From Bacillota bacterium (GTDB lineage Bacteria; Bacillota; Clostridia; Oscillospirales; Ruminococcaceae): DNA of 8,238 bases. Below the pieces are notes generated by a model. That model did not search any database. It was given only the letters and a program-made list of their open reading frames with translations, and was not told the origin of the DNA. Shown in pieces: positions 1 through 6,440 of this stretch. Numbering within the stretch: position 1 is the stretch's first letter; each line of letters starts with the position of its first letter. The translations under genes and the position numbers were made by a program. Location of the stretch: assembly GCA_029550985.1 (NCBI GenBank), contig JAKPGH010000053.1:1-8238 (forward strand), in the 5' to 3' direction.

Positions 1-159
1 GTCCAAAGACTCCGCCTTGCCCTCGGCAGGTTGGCTGCTCTGGGAGGTTTGGGGCGGGTTTTGGGGAAGGGACAGCTTTTCCACCTTTTGGCGGGTGGAG
101 CCGATGCACCCCGTCAAAATTGCGGACAGCAGAAGGAACACAATCAACCCTCGTCTCAT
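1..159 (-). CDS. Putative lipoprotein of the zinc operon, N-terminal part only
   Basis: The first 53 codons of a gene that runs off the left edge. The start is the ATG at 159-157, which shares one base with the TGA stop of the permease gene (TGATG), so translation is probably coupled to znuB. A GGGTGG ribosome binding site lies about 12 bases upstream. The product starts with two arginines and a hydrophobic stretch ending in a lipobox, L15-T16-G17-C18, so Cys18 should be lipidated and the protein anchored outside the membrane. After it comes a linker rich in Gln, Ser and Pro, common between a lipid anchor and a folded domain. The folded domain is outside the window, so its function cannot be read. 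Being last in a zinc uptake operon suggests an accessory metal-binding or metal-responsive surface protein, but this is inference only. Confidence 0.75.
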   Translation of the reverse strand, partial: MRRGLIVFLLLSAILTGCIGSTRQKVEKLSLPQNPPQTSQSSQPAEGKAESLD

Positions 160-986
160 CACTTTTGCAAACCACCCTTCACCCAGCTGATGAAACTGCA
201 GGCAACCAAAGCCGCCAAATTCACCGCCACCACGCTGGCGCCGGTGGGCAGAGAGTACCAGTAGGACAAGGTAATGCCAATCATAAAGCAGAGCACCGAG
301 CTGACCGCCGAGAAAATCACCACGGTTTTAAAGCGCTTGCACAGCCGCATGGCGGTGAGGGCGGGGAAGATAATCAACGCGGAAATCAGCATGGCGCCCA
401 TCATCCGCATGCCCAGCACAATGGTAATGGCGGTCAAAATGGCGAGAAGCATGTTGTAAATGCCGGCCCTGGTGCCCACCGCCCGGCTGAAGGTTTCGTC
501 AAAGGTGACGGCAAAGATTTTGTGGTAGAACAGGATAAACAAAACCAGCACCAGGACGCAGAGCACTATGCTCAGTCGAACGTCGGCCCGGCTCATGGCC
601 AGAATGCTGCCAAAGAGGTAGTTGCAGACGTCGGTGTTCATGCCGGTGGTGACCGATAAAAAGAGGACACCGAAAGCCAGGGAGCTGGTGGAAATTAAAG
701 CAATGGCGGAATCCCCCTTGATTTTGCTGCTCTCGCTGAGGCGCAGCAGCAAAAAGGCGGCCGCCACCACCACGGGGATGGACACGGTGAAGGGGGCAAG
801 GTTCAGGGCGGTGGCGACGGCAAGTGCGCCGAACCCCACGTGGGAAAGGCCGTCGCCAATCATGGAATACCGCTTAAGCACCAGGCTCACCCCCAGCAGG
901 GAGGCGCAAAGGGACACCAGAAACCCCACAATGACGGCCCTGACCAAAAAGGTATAGGACATCATTTCAAAGATGACGTCAAACAC
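159..986 (-). CDS. znuB: Zinc/manganese ABC transporter permease (ABC-3 family)
   Basis: A 275-residue integral membrane protein, the usual size for the ABC-3 permeases that carry zinc or manganese ions across the cytoplasmic membrane. About seven or eight hydrophobic segments are visible. The conserved cytoplasmic loop that meets the ATPase is seen as RYSMIGDGLSHVGFG around residues 39-53, and the family's C-terminal helix as GMRMMGAMLISALIIFPA. I chose the GTG at 986 because GGGAGG lies 8 bases upstream. A GTG at 995 is also in frame, but it abuts the ribosome binding site. The gene overlaps the end of znuC by 8 bases, and its stop overlaps the start of the next lipoprotein gene. Zinc is favoured over manganese by the His-rich receptor and the adjacent Fur-type regulator, but sequence alone does not fix the metal. 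Confidence 0.93.
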   Translation of the reverse strand: MFDVIFEMMSYTFLVRAVIVGFLVSLCASLLGVSLVLKRYSMIGDGLSHVGFGALAVATALNLAPFTVSIPVVVAAAFLLLRLSESSKIKGDSAIALISTSSLAFGVLFLSVTTGMNTDVCNYLFGSILAMSRADVRLSIVLCVLVLVLFILFYHKIFAVTFDETFSRAVGTRAGIYNMLLAILTAITIVLGMRMMGAMLISALIIFPALTAMRLCKRFKTVVIFSAVSSVLCFMIGITLSYWYSLPTGASVVAVNLAALVACSFISWVKGGLQK

Positions 987-1689
987 GGCGTTCACCTCCC
1001 AAGAAGCGCTTGGCCAAGTCGGTTCGCAGGTAGTCCCCGGTGGTGCCGAAAAAGAGCTGCTGGTTGCCCAGGTGCAGGATATGGTCGGCGTATTCCACCG
1101 CGCTGCGGATGTCGTGGGACACCATGATGACGGTCAGCTTTTGATTTTGGTTGAGCTGCCGAATCATCTCGTACATCTCCCGGGTGGCAAGGGGGTCCAA
1201 CCCCGCTACCGGCTCATCCAGCAGCAACAGCTTTTCGGTGGCGCAGAGGGCGCGGGCCAAAAGCGCCCTCTGCTGCTGCCCGCCGGAAAGCTCCCGATAG
1301 CAGTAATTTTTCAGATGGGCAATCCCCAGCTTCTCCATGTTTTCCATGGCGACGGCTTTGTCCTTTTTGCTGTAAAAGGGGCGGAATCCCCCCTTGCTCT
1401 GGCGGCCGGAAAGGACCACTTCAAACACGCTGGCGGGAAAATCCTTCTGCGCCGCCGACTGCTGGGGCAGATAGCCGATTTCGTTGGGTTTCAGGCCGTC
1501 CCCCATGACAATTTCCCCCAAAACCGGGGTTTTGAGGCGCAGCAGCCCCTTAATCAGGGTGCTTTTCCCCGAGCCGTTTTCCCCGACGACGCACAGGTAA
1601 TCGCCGGCTTCCACGGAAAAGTTTAGTCCGCTCACCACAATGCCGTTGTCGTACCCCAGAGCAGCCTCCCGGCAGGTAATCAGCGCCAT
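979..1689 (-). CDS. znuC: Zinc ABC transporter ATP-binding protein
   Basis: A 236-residue cytoplasmic ATPase that powers metal import through ZnuB. Walker A is GENGSGKST at residues 36-44, followed by a Q-loop region (GYLPQQ), the signature LSGGQQQR, Walker B LLLLDEPVAGLD and the switch histidine in MVSHD. The length and the GYLPQQ context fit the ABC-3-associated ATPases of zinc and manganese importers. The ATG at 1689 lies one base after the znuA stop, with AAAGGAGG about 12 bases upstream. An in-frame TTG at 1698 is only 3 bases from that site and is less likely. The 3' end overlaps znuB by 8 bases, consistent with coupled translation of the transporter core. All catalytic motifs are intact. 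Confidence 0.93.
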   Translation of the reverse strand: MALITCREAALGYDNGIVVSGLNFSVEAGDYLCVVGENGSGKSTLIKGLLRLKTPVLGEIVMGDGLKPNEIGYLPQQSAAQKDFPASVFEVVLSGRQSKGGFRPFYSKKDKAVAMENMEKLGIAHLKNYCYRELSGGQQQRALLARALCATEKLLLLDEPVAGLDPLATREMYEMIRQLNQNQKLTVIMVSHDIRSAVEYADHILHLGNQQLFFGTTGDYLRTDLAKRFLGGERRV

Positions 1690-1690
1690 A

Positions 1691-2692
1691 TCAGCCAAGT
1701 GCCTCCTTTAGATGTTCTGCGTTTTGCTCCATCAGTTCCAGATAGGTGGCTCCCCGCTCCAGCTCATCCCTGCTGAGGTTGTGGCAGGAGTGGAACAGCA
1801 GCTTTTTGGCTCCGGTGCTTTCGCTGATGGTGTCGGCCATCTTCTGGTTGGAAAGCTCCAGATAAAACACCACCGGAATGTGCTCGGACTTGACTTTATC
1901 CACCAGGAAGGCCACCGTTTTGGCATTGGCTTCGGTGTCGGTAGAGCATCCGGGGAAGGCGGCGTAATAATCCAGCCCGTACTCATCCACAAAATACCGG
2001 AAGGGGAACCGGTCGCCGAAAATCAGCAGCTTGCGTTTGCCGTTCTGCACAATCTGGCGGAAGGTGGTGTCCAGCTCATCCAGTTTGGCGAGATAGGCTT
2101 CCGTATTTTCCCGAAAGACGGGGGCGTTACTTTCATCCAGACGGCAAAGGGTGTCGGAAATGGCCTGGGTAATGCGCTTAGCGTTGACGGGAGAGGTCCA
2201 GACGTGCTCGTCGTATTGGGTCTCTTCCTCCTCATGATGGTCGCCGTCCGAGTGTTGGTGGTCTTGGTCTTCCTCATGGTCATGGTCGTGTTCCATGCCC
2301 TCTTTGATTTCCTCCTCCACCACGTCCACCATGTCCATCATCGAAAGAACGGTCATGCGGGAGGTGTCCATGGAATTCAAAATGCCCTTAATCCAGGAAT
2401 CGGACACTCCTCCCACATAGAGAAACACATCGCAGTTTTGAATGGTGATGATGTCCTGGGGCGTCGGCTCGAAGGAATGGCTTTCCGTCCCCGGCGGCAG
2501 CAACAGGGTTACGGTGGCGTCGTCCCCCACAATTTGCCGGGTGAAATCGTAGCCGGGAAAGATGGTGGTGACAATGTGCAGCTTACCGTCCTCCCTGCCG
2601 CTATTGGACTGGTCCCGGGAGGGGGCGCCGCATCCCGCCAGCAGGGATAACGTCAACAACAGTGCCAAAAGAACCGATAACTTCAATTTCAT
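1691..2692 (-). CDS. znuA: Zinc-binding lipoprotein receptor (cluster A-I, ZnuA/AdcA type)
   Basis: A 333-residue extracytoplasmic receptor that captures metal for ZnuBC. The N-terminal signal ends in the lipobox L18-A19-G20-C21. The mature part has the family's first metal His in SHSFEP (His72), a charged His/Asp/Glu-rich loop at about residues 135-153, which is typical of zinc rather than manganese receptors, and a second His in EHVWTSP (His163). The place where ZnuA proteins usually have a third His (HxAFGYF) reads GDRFPFRYF here, around residues 226-234. LLFHSCHNLS near 298-307 offers other candidate ligands. The ATG at 2692 starts a canonical lipoprotein signal and has GGAGA about 10 bases upstream; the open frame extends further upstream but without signal-like sequence. 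The gene sits between the small membrane protein and znuC. Confidence 0.93.
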   Translation of the reverse strand: MKLKLSVLLALLLTLSLLAGCGAPSRDQSNSGREDGKLHIVTTIFPGYDFTRQIVGDDATVTLLLPPGTESHSFEPTPQDIITIQNCDVFLYVGGVSDSWIKGILNSMDTSRMTVLSMMDMVDVVEEEIKEGMEHDHDHEEDQDHQHSDGDHHEEEETQYDEHVWTSPVNAKRITQAISDTLCRLDESNAPVFRENTEAYLAKLDELDTTFRQIVQNGKRKLLIFGDRFPFRYFVDEYGLDYYAAFPGCSTDTEANAKTVAFLVDKVKSEHIPVVFYLELSNQKMADTISESTGAKKLLFHSCHNLSRDELERGATYLELMEQNAEHLKEALG

Positions 2693-2760
2693 AAGCAAAA
2701 GTCTCCGCAATGATTTTGTTTGAGCTGGGAACATCCCGGTACATGCGCTTGCCATTTCAT
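2689..2760 (-). CDS. Possible 23-codon micro-ORF bridging into znuA
   Basis: A short open frame beginning with ATG at 2760, 11 bases past the stop of the upstream membrane-protein gene, and ending with a TGA that overlaps the znuA start codon (ATGA). A weak AAGG, 9 bases before its ATG, overlaps the upstream stop. The predicted peptide carries His6, Cys10, His17, Cys18 and Cys22, many potential metal ligands for its length. It could be a coupling or leader peptide that carries ribosomes from the membrane-protein gene to znuA. A frame this short can easily arise by chance, the ribosome binding site is poor, and znuA has its own site, so confidence is low. Confidence 0.25.
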   Translation of the reverse strand: MKWQAHVPGCSQLKQNHCGDFCL

Positions 2761-2771
2761 ACAGAGACGCC

Positions 2772-3071
2772 TTATTGGTTCAGTCGAACCTTTAGCGAAC
2801 ATAGAGTGAAAGAGTGTTCCCGGCTTTTCGCCCCTGAGGAAGCGGCAAAGAGCAAACCCCACAGCCCCGCCGCAAAAAGCGAGCCTGTAGTCACCCAAAC
2901 CATCTGCTGAAGGAATTTGGCTGTCCGGTAAAACCAGAAACAGATGGGGCATCGGTGGCCGGCGCACTCGTGGAGGCCATGCTCAATGGCCAAGGCGGCG
3001 GACAGCACGGCAAACACCAATACCAGGGCGCAAAACAAAAGGGCAGCATGCCGTATCCTGAGGCGATTCAC
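2772..3071 (-). CDS. Small membrane protein with HxxHxC...CxxC motif in the zinc operon
   Basis: A 99-residue protein I cannot name. The start is a GTG at 3071 with GGGAGGG about 7 bases upstream, 25 bases after the regulator's stop; an in-frame ATG at 3128 would overlap the regulator and lacks such a site. There are two hydrophobic segments, at about residues 9-29 and 57-77. Between them is a short loop, IEHGLHECAGHRCPICFWF, with His31, His34, Cys36, Cys41 and Cys44. The layout suggests a two-helix membrane protein with a compact metal-binding or redox loop, probably on the outer face. That side is inferred from basic residues before helix 1 (R3, R5, R7), but basic residues also follow helix 2. 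Its place between a Fur-type repressor and znuA suggests a role in zinc uptake or sensing. The function is inference; that it is a real gene is well supported. Confidence 0.8.
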   Translation of the reverse strand: MNRLRIRHAALLFCALVLVFAVLSAALAIEHGLHECAGHRCPICFWFYRTAKFLQQMVWVTTGSLFAAGLWGLLFAASSGAKSREHSFTLCSLKVRLNQ

Positions 3072-3096
3072 CCAATTCCCTCCCTGTGGTTTTGGT

Positions 3097-3504
3097 TCAG
3101 TGCCGGGCGCAGTTGGCGCAAAGGCCATAAAGAACGGTTTTACGGGGGTTGACCTTAAAGGCGCTCTCCTTGTAGATGCTTTGTTCCACGTCGTCCAAAA
3201 GGTCGCATTGAAAGTGGGAAATTTCCCCGCAGCTTTCGCATTTTAAATGGAGGTAGCGGTGCTCGTCGGCTCCGCAATACTGGTAGCAGGCTCCGGAAAC
3301 ACCGTCGATGTTGTACTTGTGCACCTTTCCGCACTCCACCAGGCGTTCCAGATGTCGGTAAATGGTGGCGATGCCTATGGGCGACCCGATACTGCTAAAA
3401 TGGGCCTGTATGCGGCTGGCAGTGGTATGTTCCCCATTCAGCGAGGCAATATAGGAAAGAATGGCCTGGCTTTGCTTTGTATTGTATCTGCTTGGACGTT
3501 TCAC
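3097..3504 (-). CDS. Fur-family metal-dependent repressor, probably Zur
   Basis: A 135-residue DNA-binding regulator of the Fur/Zur/PerR family. The winged-helix part covers roughly residues 1-80, with the recognition region SPIGIATIYRHLERL. The dimerisation part has HLKCESC (Cys89, Cys92) and LCANC (Cys129, Cys132), the paired CxxC structural zinc site of the family, plus His82 and His86 as likely sensory ligands. Two further cysteines, 73 and 77, lie before it. I chose the GTG at 3504 because GAGGTG lies 6 bases upstream; the frame stays open further upstream but is not family-like. It is the first gene of the operon and is preceded by a Fur-box-like operator, so it probably represses itself and the transporter when metal is plentiful. 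Zur is favoured by the downstream znuACB genes. Fur or PerR specificity cannot be excluded from sequence. Confidence 0.9.
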   Translation of the reverse strand: MKRPSRYNTKQSQAILSYIASLNGEHTTASRIQAHFSSIGSPIGIATIYRHLERLVECGKVHKYNIDGVSGACYQYCGADEHRYLHLKCESCGEISHFQCDLLDDVEQSIYKESAFKVNPRKTVLYGLCANCARH

Positions 3505-3541
3505 TTCCCCCACCTCGAAACCCAATTTAATAGCGGTTTTC

Positions 3542-3570
3542 AGTTTAACACGATATTGTATGCGGGTCAA
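3542..3570 (-). promoter_or_regulatory. Promoter of the regulator-znu operon
   Basis: On the minus strand TTGACC (3570-3565) and TAAACT (3547-3542) are separated by 17 bases, matching the sigma-A -35 and -10 elements at 5 of 6 and 4 of 6 positions. Transcription would start near 3535, giving a leader of about 30 bases before the GTG at 3504. No other promoter-like pair was seen in the operon. Confidence 0.6.
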
Positions 3571-3573
3571 TAT

Positions 3574-3592
3574 GAAAATGATTATTAATTTT
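3574..3592 (-). promoter_or_regulatory. Fur/Zur-box-like operator
   Basis: The plus strand reads GAAAATGATTATTAATTTT. It matches the classical 19-base Fur box GATAATGATTATCATTATC at 14 of 19 positions, including an unbroken core AATGATTAT, and is an imperfect AT-rich palindrome. It lies 3 bases upstream of the -35 element of the regulator-znu promoter, where a bound dimer would hinder RNA polymerase. The surrounding AT-rich sequence makes some chance matching likely, but position and core argue for a real operator. Confidence 0.6.
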
Positions 3593-3630
3593 ATTTTGCC
3601 AATTATTGACCGAAATATTGACGCCAATAC

Positions 3631-3661
3631 AAAAAGCCCTCTTTCCGGCAGGGAAAGAGGG
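3631..3661 (-). terminator. Rho-independent terminator of the amino-acid transporter operon
   Basis: On the minus strand CCCTCTTTCC and GGAAAGAGGG form a perfect 10-bp stem (3661-3652 with 3646-3637) around a 5-base loop, followed by CTTTTT. It begins 22 bases after the ATPase stop codon and separates the amino-acid transporter unit from the promoter of the metal operon. Confidence 0.88.
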
Positions 3662-3682
3662 TGTCTGTTTATGTTCGGCGGA

Positions 3683-4477
3683 TTAATTGGAGGAAGAATA
3701 ACGGGACAGGAATTGACGGGTGCGCTCTTCCTTCGGGTTGGAGAACAAGTCTTCCGGGCGGCCTTCCTCGACGATGACGCCGTCGTCCATAAAGATGACG
3801 TGGTCGGCCACGTCCCGGGCGAAAGCCATTTCGTGGGTGACAATCACCATAGTGGTCTTTTTTTCCGCCAATCCCCGAATCACCCGCAGCACCTCCCCCG
3901 TCAGTTCCGGGTCCAGGGCCGAGGTGGGCTCGTCAAAGCACAGAATCTTGGGATGAAGGGCCAGCGCCCGGGCGATGGCCACCCGCTGCTGCTGCCCTCC
4001 CGAAAGCTGGTGGGGGTAGGCGTTGACTTTATCCAACAGGCCCATCTGGTCCAGAAGCATCCGGGCCTGCTCTTCAATGTCCTGATAAGCGGCCCGAAGG
4101 GCGGCCCTTCCCTGATGTTTCAGCTGCTCTTTGGTCAGCAGTTCGCTGGCCAGGGTCACGTTTTTCAGCACGGTGTACTGGGGAAACAGGTGGAAGGACT
4201 GAAACACCAGCCCAAAATTCAGCCGCTTTTTGCGGATTTCCTTTTCCAACTGGGTGGAAGGGTCCTGAGCATCGAAGAGCACGTCGCCGTTGACCCGAAT
4301 GATTCCCTTATCCGGCCGCTCCAAAAAGTTCAGGCAGCGGAGCAGCGTCGTCTTTCCCGAGCCGGATGCTCCGATGATGGCAAGGGCCTGCCCCTGCTCC
4401 AGGGAAAAGCTGATGCCCTTCAGCACCTGAGTTTCTCCGAAGTTTTTATAAATGTTCTCCACTTCTAAAATAGCCAT
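3683..4477 (-). CDS. Polar amino-acid ABC transporter ATP-binding protein (GlnQ/HisP type)
   Basis: A 264-residue ATPase driving uptake of polar amino acids. Walker A is GASGSGKTT near residues 34-42, the Q-loop lies in VFQSFHLFPQYT, the signature is LSGGQQQR, Walker B is ILCFDEPTSALDPE and the switch His is in VTHEMAFA. These are the hallmarks of the polar amino-acid group; EMAFARDVADHVIFMDDG near the C-terminus is especially typical. The family is often about 240-250 residues. The extra length here is partly a basic insert, KEQLKHQGRAALRAAYQDIE, between Q-loop and signature. The ATG at 4477 has GAGGT 5-6 bases upstream. It is the last gene of the receptor-permease-ATPase unit, 45 bases after the permease, and is followed by a terminator. 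The exact amino acid carried is unknown. Confidence 0.94.
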   Translation of the reverse strand: MAILEVENIYKNFGETQVLKGISFSLEQGQALAIIGASGSGKTTLLRCLNFLERPDKGIIRVNGDVLFDAQDPSTQLEKEIRKKRLNFGLVFQSFHLFPQYTVLKNVTLASELLTKEQLKHQGRAALRAAYQDIEEQARMLLDQMGLLDKVNAYPHQLSGGQQQRVAIARALALHPKILCFDEPTSALDPELTGEVLRVIRGLAEKKTTMVIVTHEMAFARDVADHVIFMDDGVIVEEGRPEDLFSNPKEERTRQFLSRYSSSN

Positions 4478-4522
4478 GTGATACCTCGCCGGCAAATGTT
4501 TTGGGTATGTAGCGGATTGCGT

Positions 4523-5185
4523 TTAGCAGCGGAAATAGTCCAGCTTCTTTTCCAGCGCGTTGAACAGCAGGGTGAGGGCTCCCACAAAGACCAGGAAGAA
4601 CACTCCCGTAAAGAACAGGGGCCAAATGAGGCCTTTGGCGGTGTATTCGTGGGCCATCATGATGATTTCCTTGTTGGAAATGATGCGGGCCAGAGAGGTG
4701 TCCTTCACCAGTGTGATGATTTCGTTGGACATGGCGGGCAAAATCCGCTTGACGACCTGCAACAGGGTAACTTTAAAGAAAATTTGGGATTTGGTCATCC
4801 CCAACACCTGCCCCGCCTCCGTCTGCCCCTTGGGGACGCCCTGGATGCCTCCCCGGTAGATTTCGGAAAAATAGCAGGCGTAGTTGATGACGAAGGCCAC
4901 CGTGGCGGCCGAAAACCGCCCGCTGGCGCCGGCTCCCCAGGGAGAGCCCCAGCCCAGCAGTCCCGGCGCAAAAAAGATGACGATGATTTGTAGCATCAAA
5001 GGGGTGCCCCGGATAATCCAAACCACCGTTCTGGTCAGCAGGGAAAGTGGTTTCCACCGGCTCATGGAGCCAAAGGCAATAATAAGCCCCAGGGGCAGTG
5101 CAAAGACCAGAGTGAGGATAAACAGTTGACCGTTGAGCCGGAACGCTTCCAGCAGCCGCGCCATAATGGTAGAAAAGTTACTCAT
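4523..5185 (-). CDS. Polar amino-acid ABC transporter permease (HisMQ/GlnP type)
   Basis: A 220-residue inner-membrane permease, normal length for the HisM/GlnP group. The family motif RGTPLMLQ is at residues 59-66. The cytoplasmic EAA loop that contacts the ATPase begins at EAGQVLGMTKSQIFFKVTLL, near residue 123. About five membrane helices are visible. No second permease is present, so the channel is probably a homodimer. The ATG at 5185 has GAGGT about 7 bases upstream. The gene lies 108 bases after the receptor gene, separated from it by a GC-rich hairpin, and 45 bases before the ATPase gene. Confidence 0.94.
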   Translation of the reverse strand: MSNFSTIMARLLEAFRLNGQLFILTLVFALPLGLIIAFGSMSRWKPLSLLTRTVVWIIRGTPLMLQIIVIFFAPGLLGWGSPWGAGASGRFSAATVAFVINYACYFSEIYRGGIQGVPKGQTEAGQVLGMTKSQIFFKVTLLQVVKRILPAMSNEIITLVKDTSLARIISNKEIIMMAHEYTAKGLIWPLFFTGVFFLVFVGALTLLFNALEKKLDYFRC

Positions 5186-5206
5186 AACAGGACCTCAAAA
5201 GATTCC

Positions 5207-5234
5207 CCCGGGGCAGGGATTCCCCCACCCCGGG
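5207..5234 (-). other. Intercistronic GC-rich hairpin, possible attenuator or mRNA 3'-end stabiliser
   Basis: On the minus strand CCCGGGG (5234-5228) pairs with CCCCGGG (5213-5207) across a 14-base interval that can itself form a small GGG/CCC stem. The only following U-run is 4 bases (5200-5197), about 7 bases away, so it is a poor terminator. The position between receptor and permease fits partial termination or protection of the upstream message, giving more receptor than membrane subunits. Confidence 0.5.
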
Positions 5235-5238
5235 TTCG

Positions 5239-5269
5239 TTTTATTTGCTTTTCTTATTTTATTTGCTTT
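5239..5269. repeat. Tandem 13-bp direct repeat, 18-bp period
   Basis: TTTTATTTGCTTT occurs at 5239-5251 and again at 5257-5269 with 5 bases between. In the minus-strand mRNA this is two A-rich AAAGCAAATAAAA units, between the receptor stop and the GC hairpin. It may be only low-complexity sequence. Confidence 0.6.
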
Positions 5270-5293
5270 ACCGCGCCAAATCAAGTCCCATTT

Positions 5294-6145
5294 TTATGCC
5301 AAATCCAAACCGTATTTATCGGCGAGAGCGGTCATGGTGCCGTCGGCCTTCAGTTTTGCAAAAATGTCGTTGACTTTATCGCACAAGTCGGAGCCTTTGC
5401 GGAACGCAACGCCGTAATCTTCCACCGCCAGACGGTCCCGAATGGCAAGGTTGCTGTAGTCGGTTCCCTCTCCAATCATGGCGTTGGCCAAGGTCAGGTC
5501 CAGAACGGCGGCGTCGGCGGTTCCGGCGGCCACCTCCATCAGGCAGGCGGTCTGCACTTCCTTGGAGATGTATTGGGCTTGAGAGAGGCTCTCGTTTTCC
5601 TCAATGGTCTTTTCACCGGCGCTGCCCGCTTCGGCGCAGACCGTCTTGCCAATCAGGGAAGAAGGGTCGGTGTACTCGGCGTCCGCCTTCATCACAATGA
5701 CCTGCGCGTTTTTCACGTAAGGGTTGGTGATGGACATGGTTTCCTTGCGCTCGTCGGTGATGGTCAGTCCGTTCCAGATGCAGTCGATGCTCTTGGCGTT
5801 CAGCTCAATTTCCTTGGTGTCCCAGTTGATTTCCACAAACTCGGGGGTGACGCCCAGTTCCTCGCATACCGCTTGGGCCAGCTCGGTGTCGAACCCGGTA
5901 AAGACGCCGTTTTCGTCGGTGTAGTTCATGGGCTCGTATACGGTGTACCCAATCAGCATGCTGCCTTTGTTTTTCACGTATTCGTAATCGCTTTCGGCGG
6001 CGGGGGCGCTTTCAGCGGCGGACTGGGATGCCGGCTCCGAAGAGGCAGACGAGGAAGCTTGTTGGGAAGACGCCGTGCCGGAACCGCCACAAGCGGTCAG
6101 GGCCACCATGACAAGCAGCAAAACAAGGGAAATTACCTTTTTCAT
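5294..6145 (-). CDS. Polar amino-acid ABC transporter substrate-binding lipoprotein (family 3)
   Basis: A 283-residue lipoprotein receptor for a polar amino acid. The signal ends in the lipobox L16-T17-A18-C19, followed by a Ser/Ala/Glu-rich linker up to about residue 52. The binding domain shows the family signature GFDTELAQAVCEELG (about residues 84-98), then DERKETMSITNPY with Arg133, which in this family usually grips the substrate carboxylate, and AEAGSAGE, equivalent to the usual QxGTT loop. AVLDLTLA near residue 215 supplies the conserved Asp expected to bind the amino group. The ATG at 6145 has AGGAGG 9 bases upstream. It is the first gene of the operon, so it is likely the most highly made. 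The substrate (glutamine, cystine, histidine or other) cannot be assigned from these residues. Confidence 0.93.
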   Translation of the reverse strand: MKKVISLVLLLVMVALTACGGSGTASSQQASSSASSEPASQSAAESAPAAESDYEYVKNKGSMLIGYTVYEPMNYTDENGVFTGFDTELAQAVCEELGVTPEFVEINWDTKEIELNAKSIDCIWNGLTITDERKETMSITNPYVKNAQVIVMKADAEYTDPSSLIGKTVCAEAGSAGEKTIEENESLSQAQYISKEVQTACLMEVAAGTADAAVLDLTLANAMIGEGTDYSNLAIRDRLAVEDYGVAFRKGSDLCDKVNDIFAKLKADGTMTALADKYGLDLA

Positions 6146-6194
6146 TGTATATGTCCTCCTTATGCAGATGGGAATCTTCTCTCTTTGTTTTAAT

Positions 6195-6223
6195 ATATTA
6201 TCATAATAAATCGATAAAGGGAA
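6195..6223 (-). promoter_or_regulatory. Tentative promoter of the amino-acid transporter operon
   Basis: On the minus strand TATGATAATAT (6205-6195) fits an extended -10 element (TATGn followed by TAATAT). A weak -35, TTCCCT (6223-6218), lies 17 bases upstream. The start would be about 40 bases before the receptor ATG. The poor -35 suggests reliance on the extended -10 or on an activator. Confidence 0.35.
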
Positions 6224-6392
6224 GGGGGTGACAGAATTTTTATCTTCCTTCCAATTTGTTTTACCAAACTTACTTTGTATTTGTGTGAAATATGGATAAT
6301 GGGCGTGTTCATCCGGCTCAAAAGCCAAGAAAGGCCGTCATTATCAGGAATTTTGGAGTTTTATTTATCTTAAAGTTCCTGTCGAAAAGCTA

Positions 6393-6421
6393 TTGACAAA
6401 ATTCCAGCAAATAGCTATAAT
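6393..6421 (+). promoter_or_regulatory. Perfect consensus sigma-A promoter of the tRNA unit
   Basis: TTGACA (6393-6398) and TATAAT (6416-6421) are separated by exactly 17 bases, an exact match to the housekeeping consensus. Transcription should start near 6428, about 13 bases before the mature end of tRNA-Gln. Such strength suits stable RNA genes. Confidence 0.92.
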
Positions 6422-6440
6422 GTAAAAGCTGCAGAGAGAT

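Noticed and set aside
1712..2650. Long plus-strand open frame of about 312 codons opposite znuA
   Set aside because: It is the antisense of a gene with clear family motifs and an intact frame; its product shows no domain and no ribosome binding site was seen.
3505..3843. Upstream extension of the regulator frame into the amino-acid ATPase gene
   Set aside because: The extension crosses the terminator, operator and promoter and has no Fur-family sequence; the GTG at 3504 with a good ribosome binding site explains the start.
5126..6193. Plus-strand open frame of about 355 codons opposite the amino-acid receptor gene
   Set aside because: Its Gly/Val-rich translation mirrors the codon bias of the receptor on the other strand, and it runs through the hairpin and the intergenic region.
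6146..6392. Search for a T-box, riboswitch or small gene between the receptor gene and the tRNAs
   Set aside because: No T-box core, riboswitch-like conserved element or plausible coding frame was seen; only the tentative receptor promoter and AT-rich sequence.
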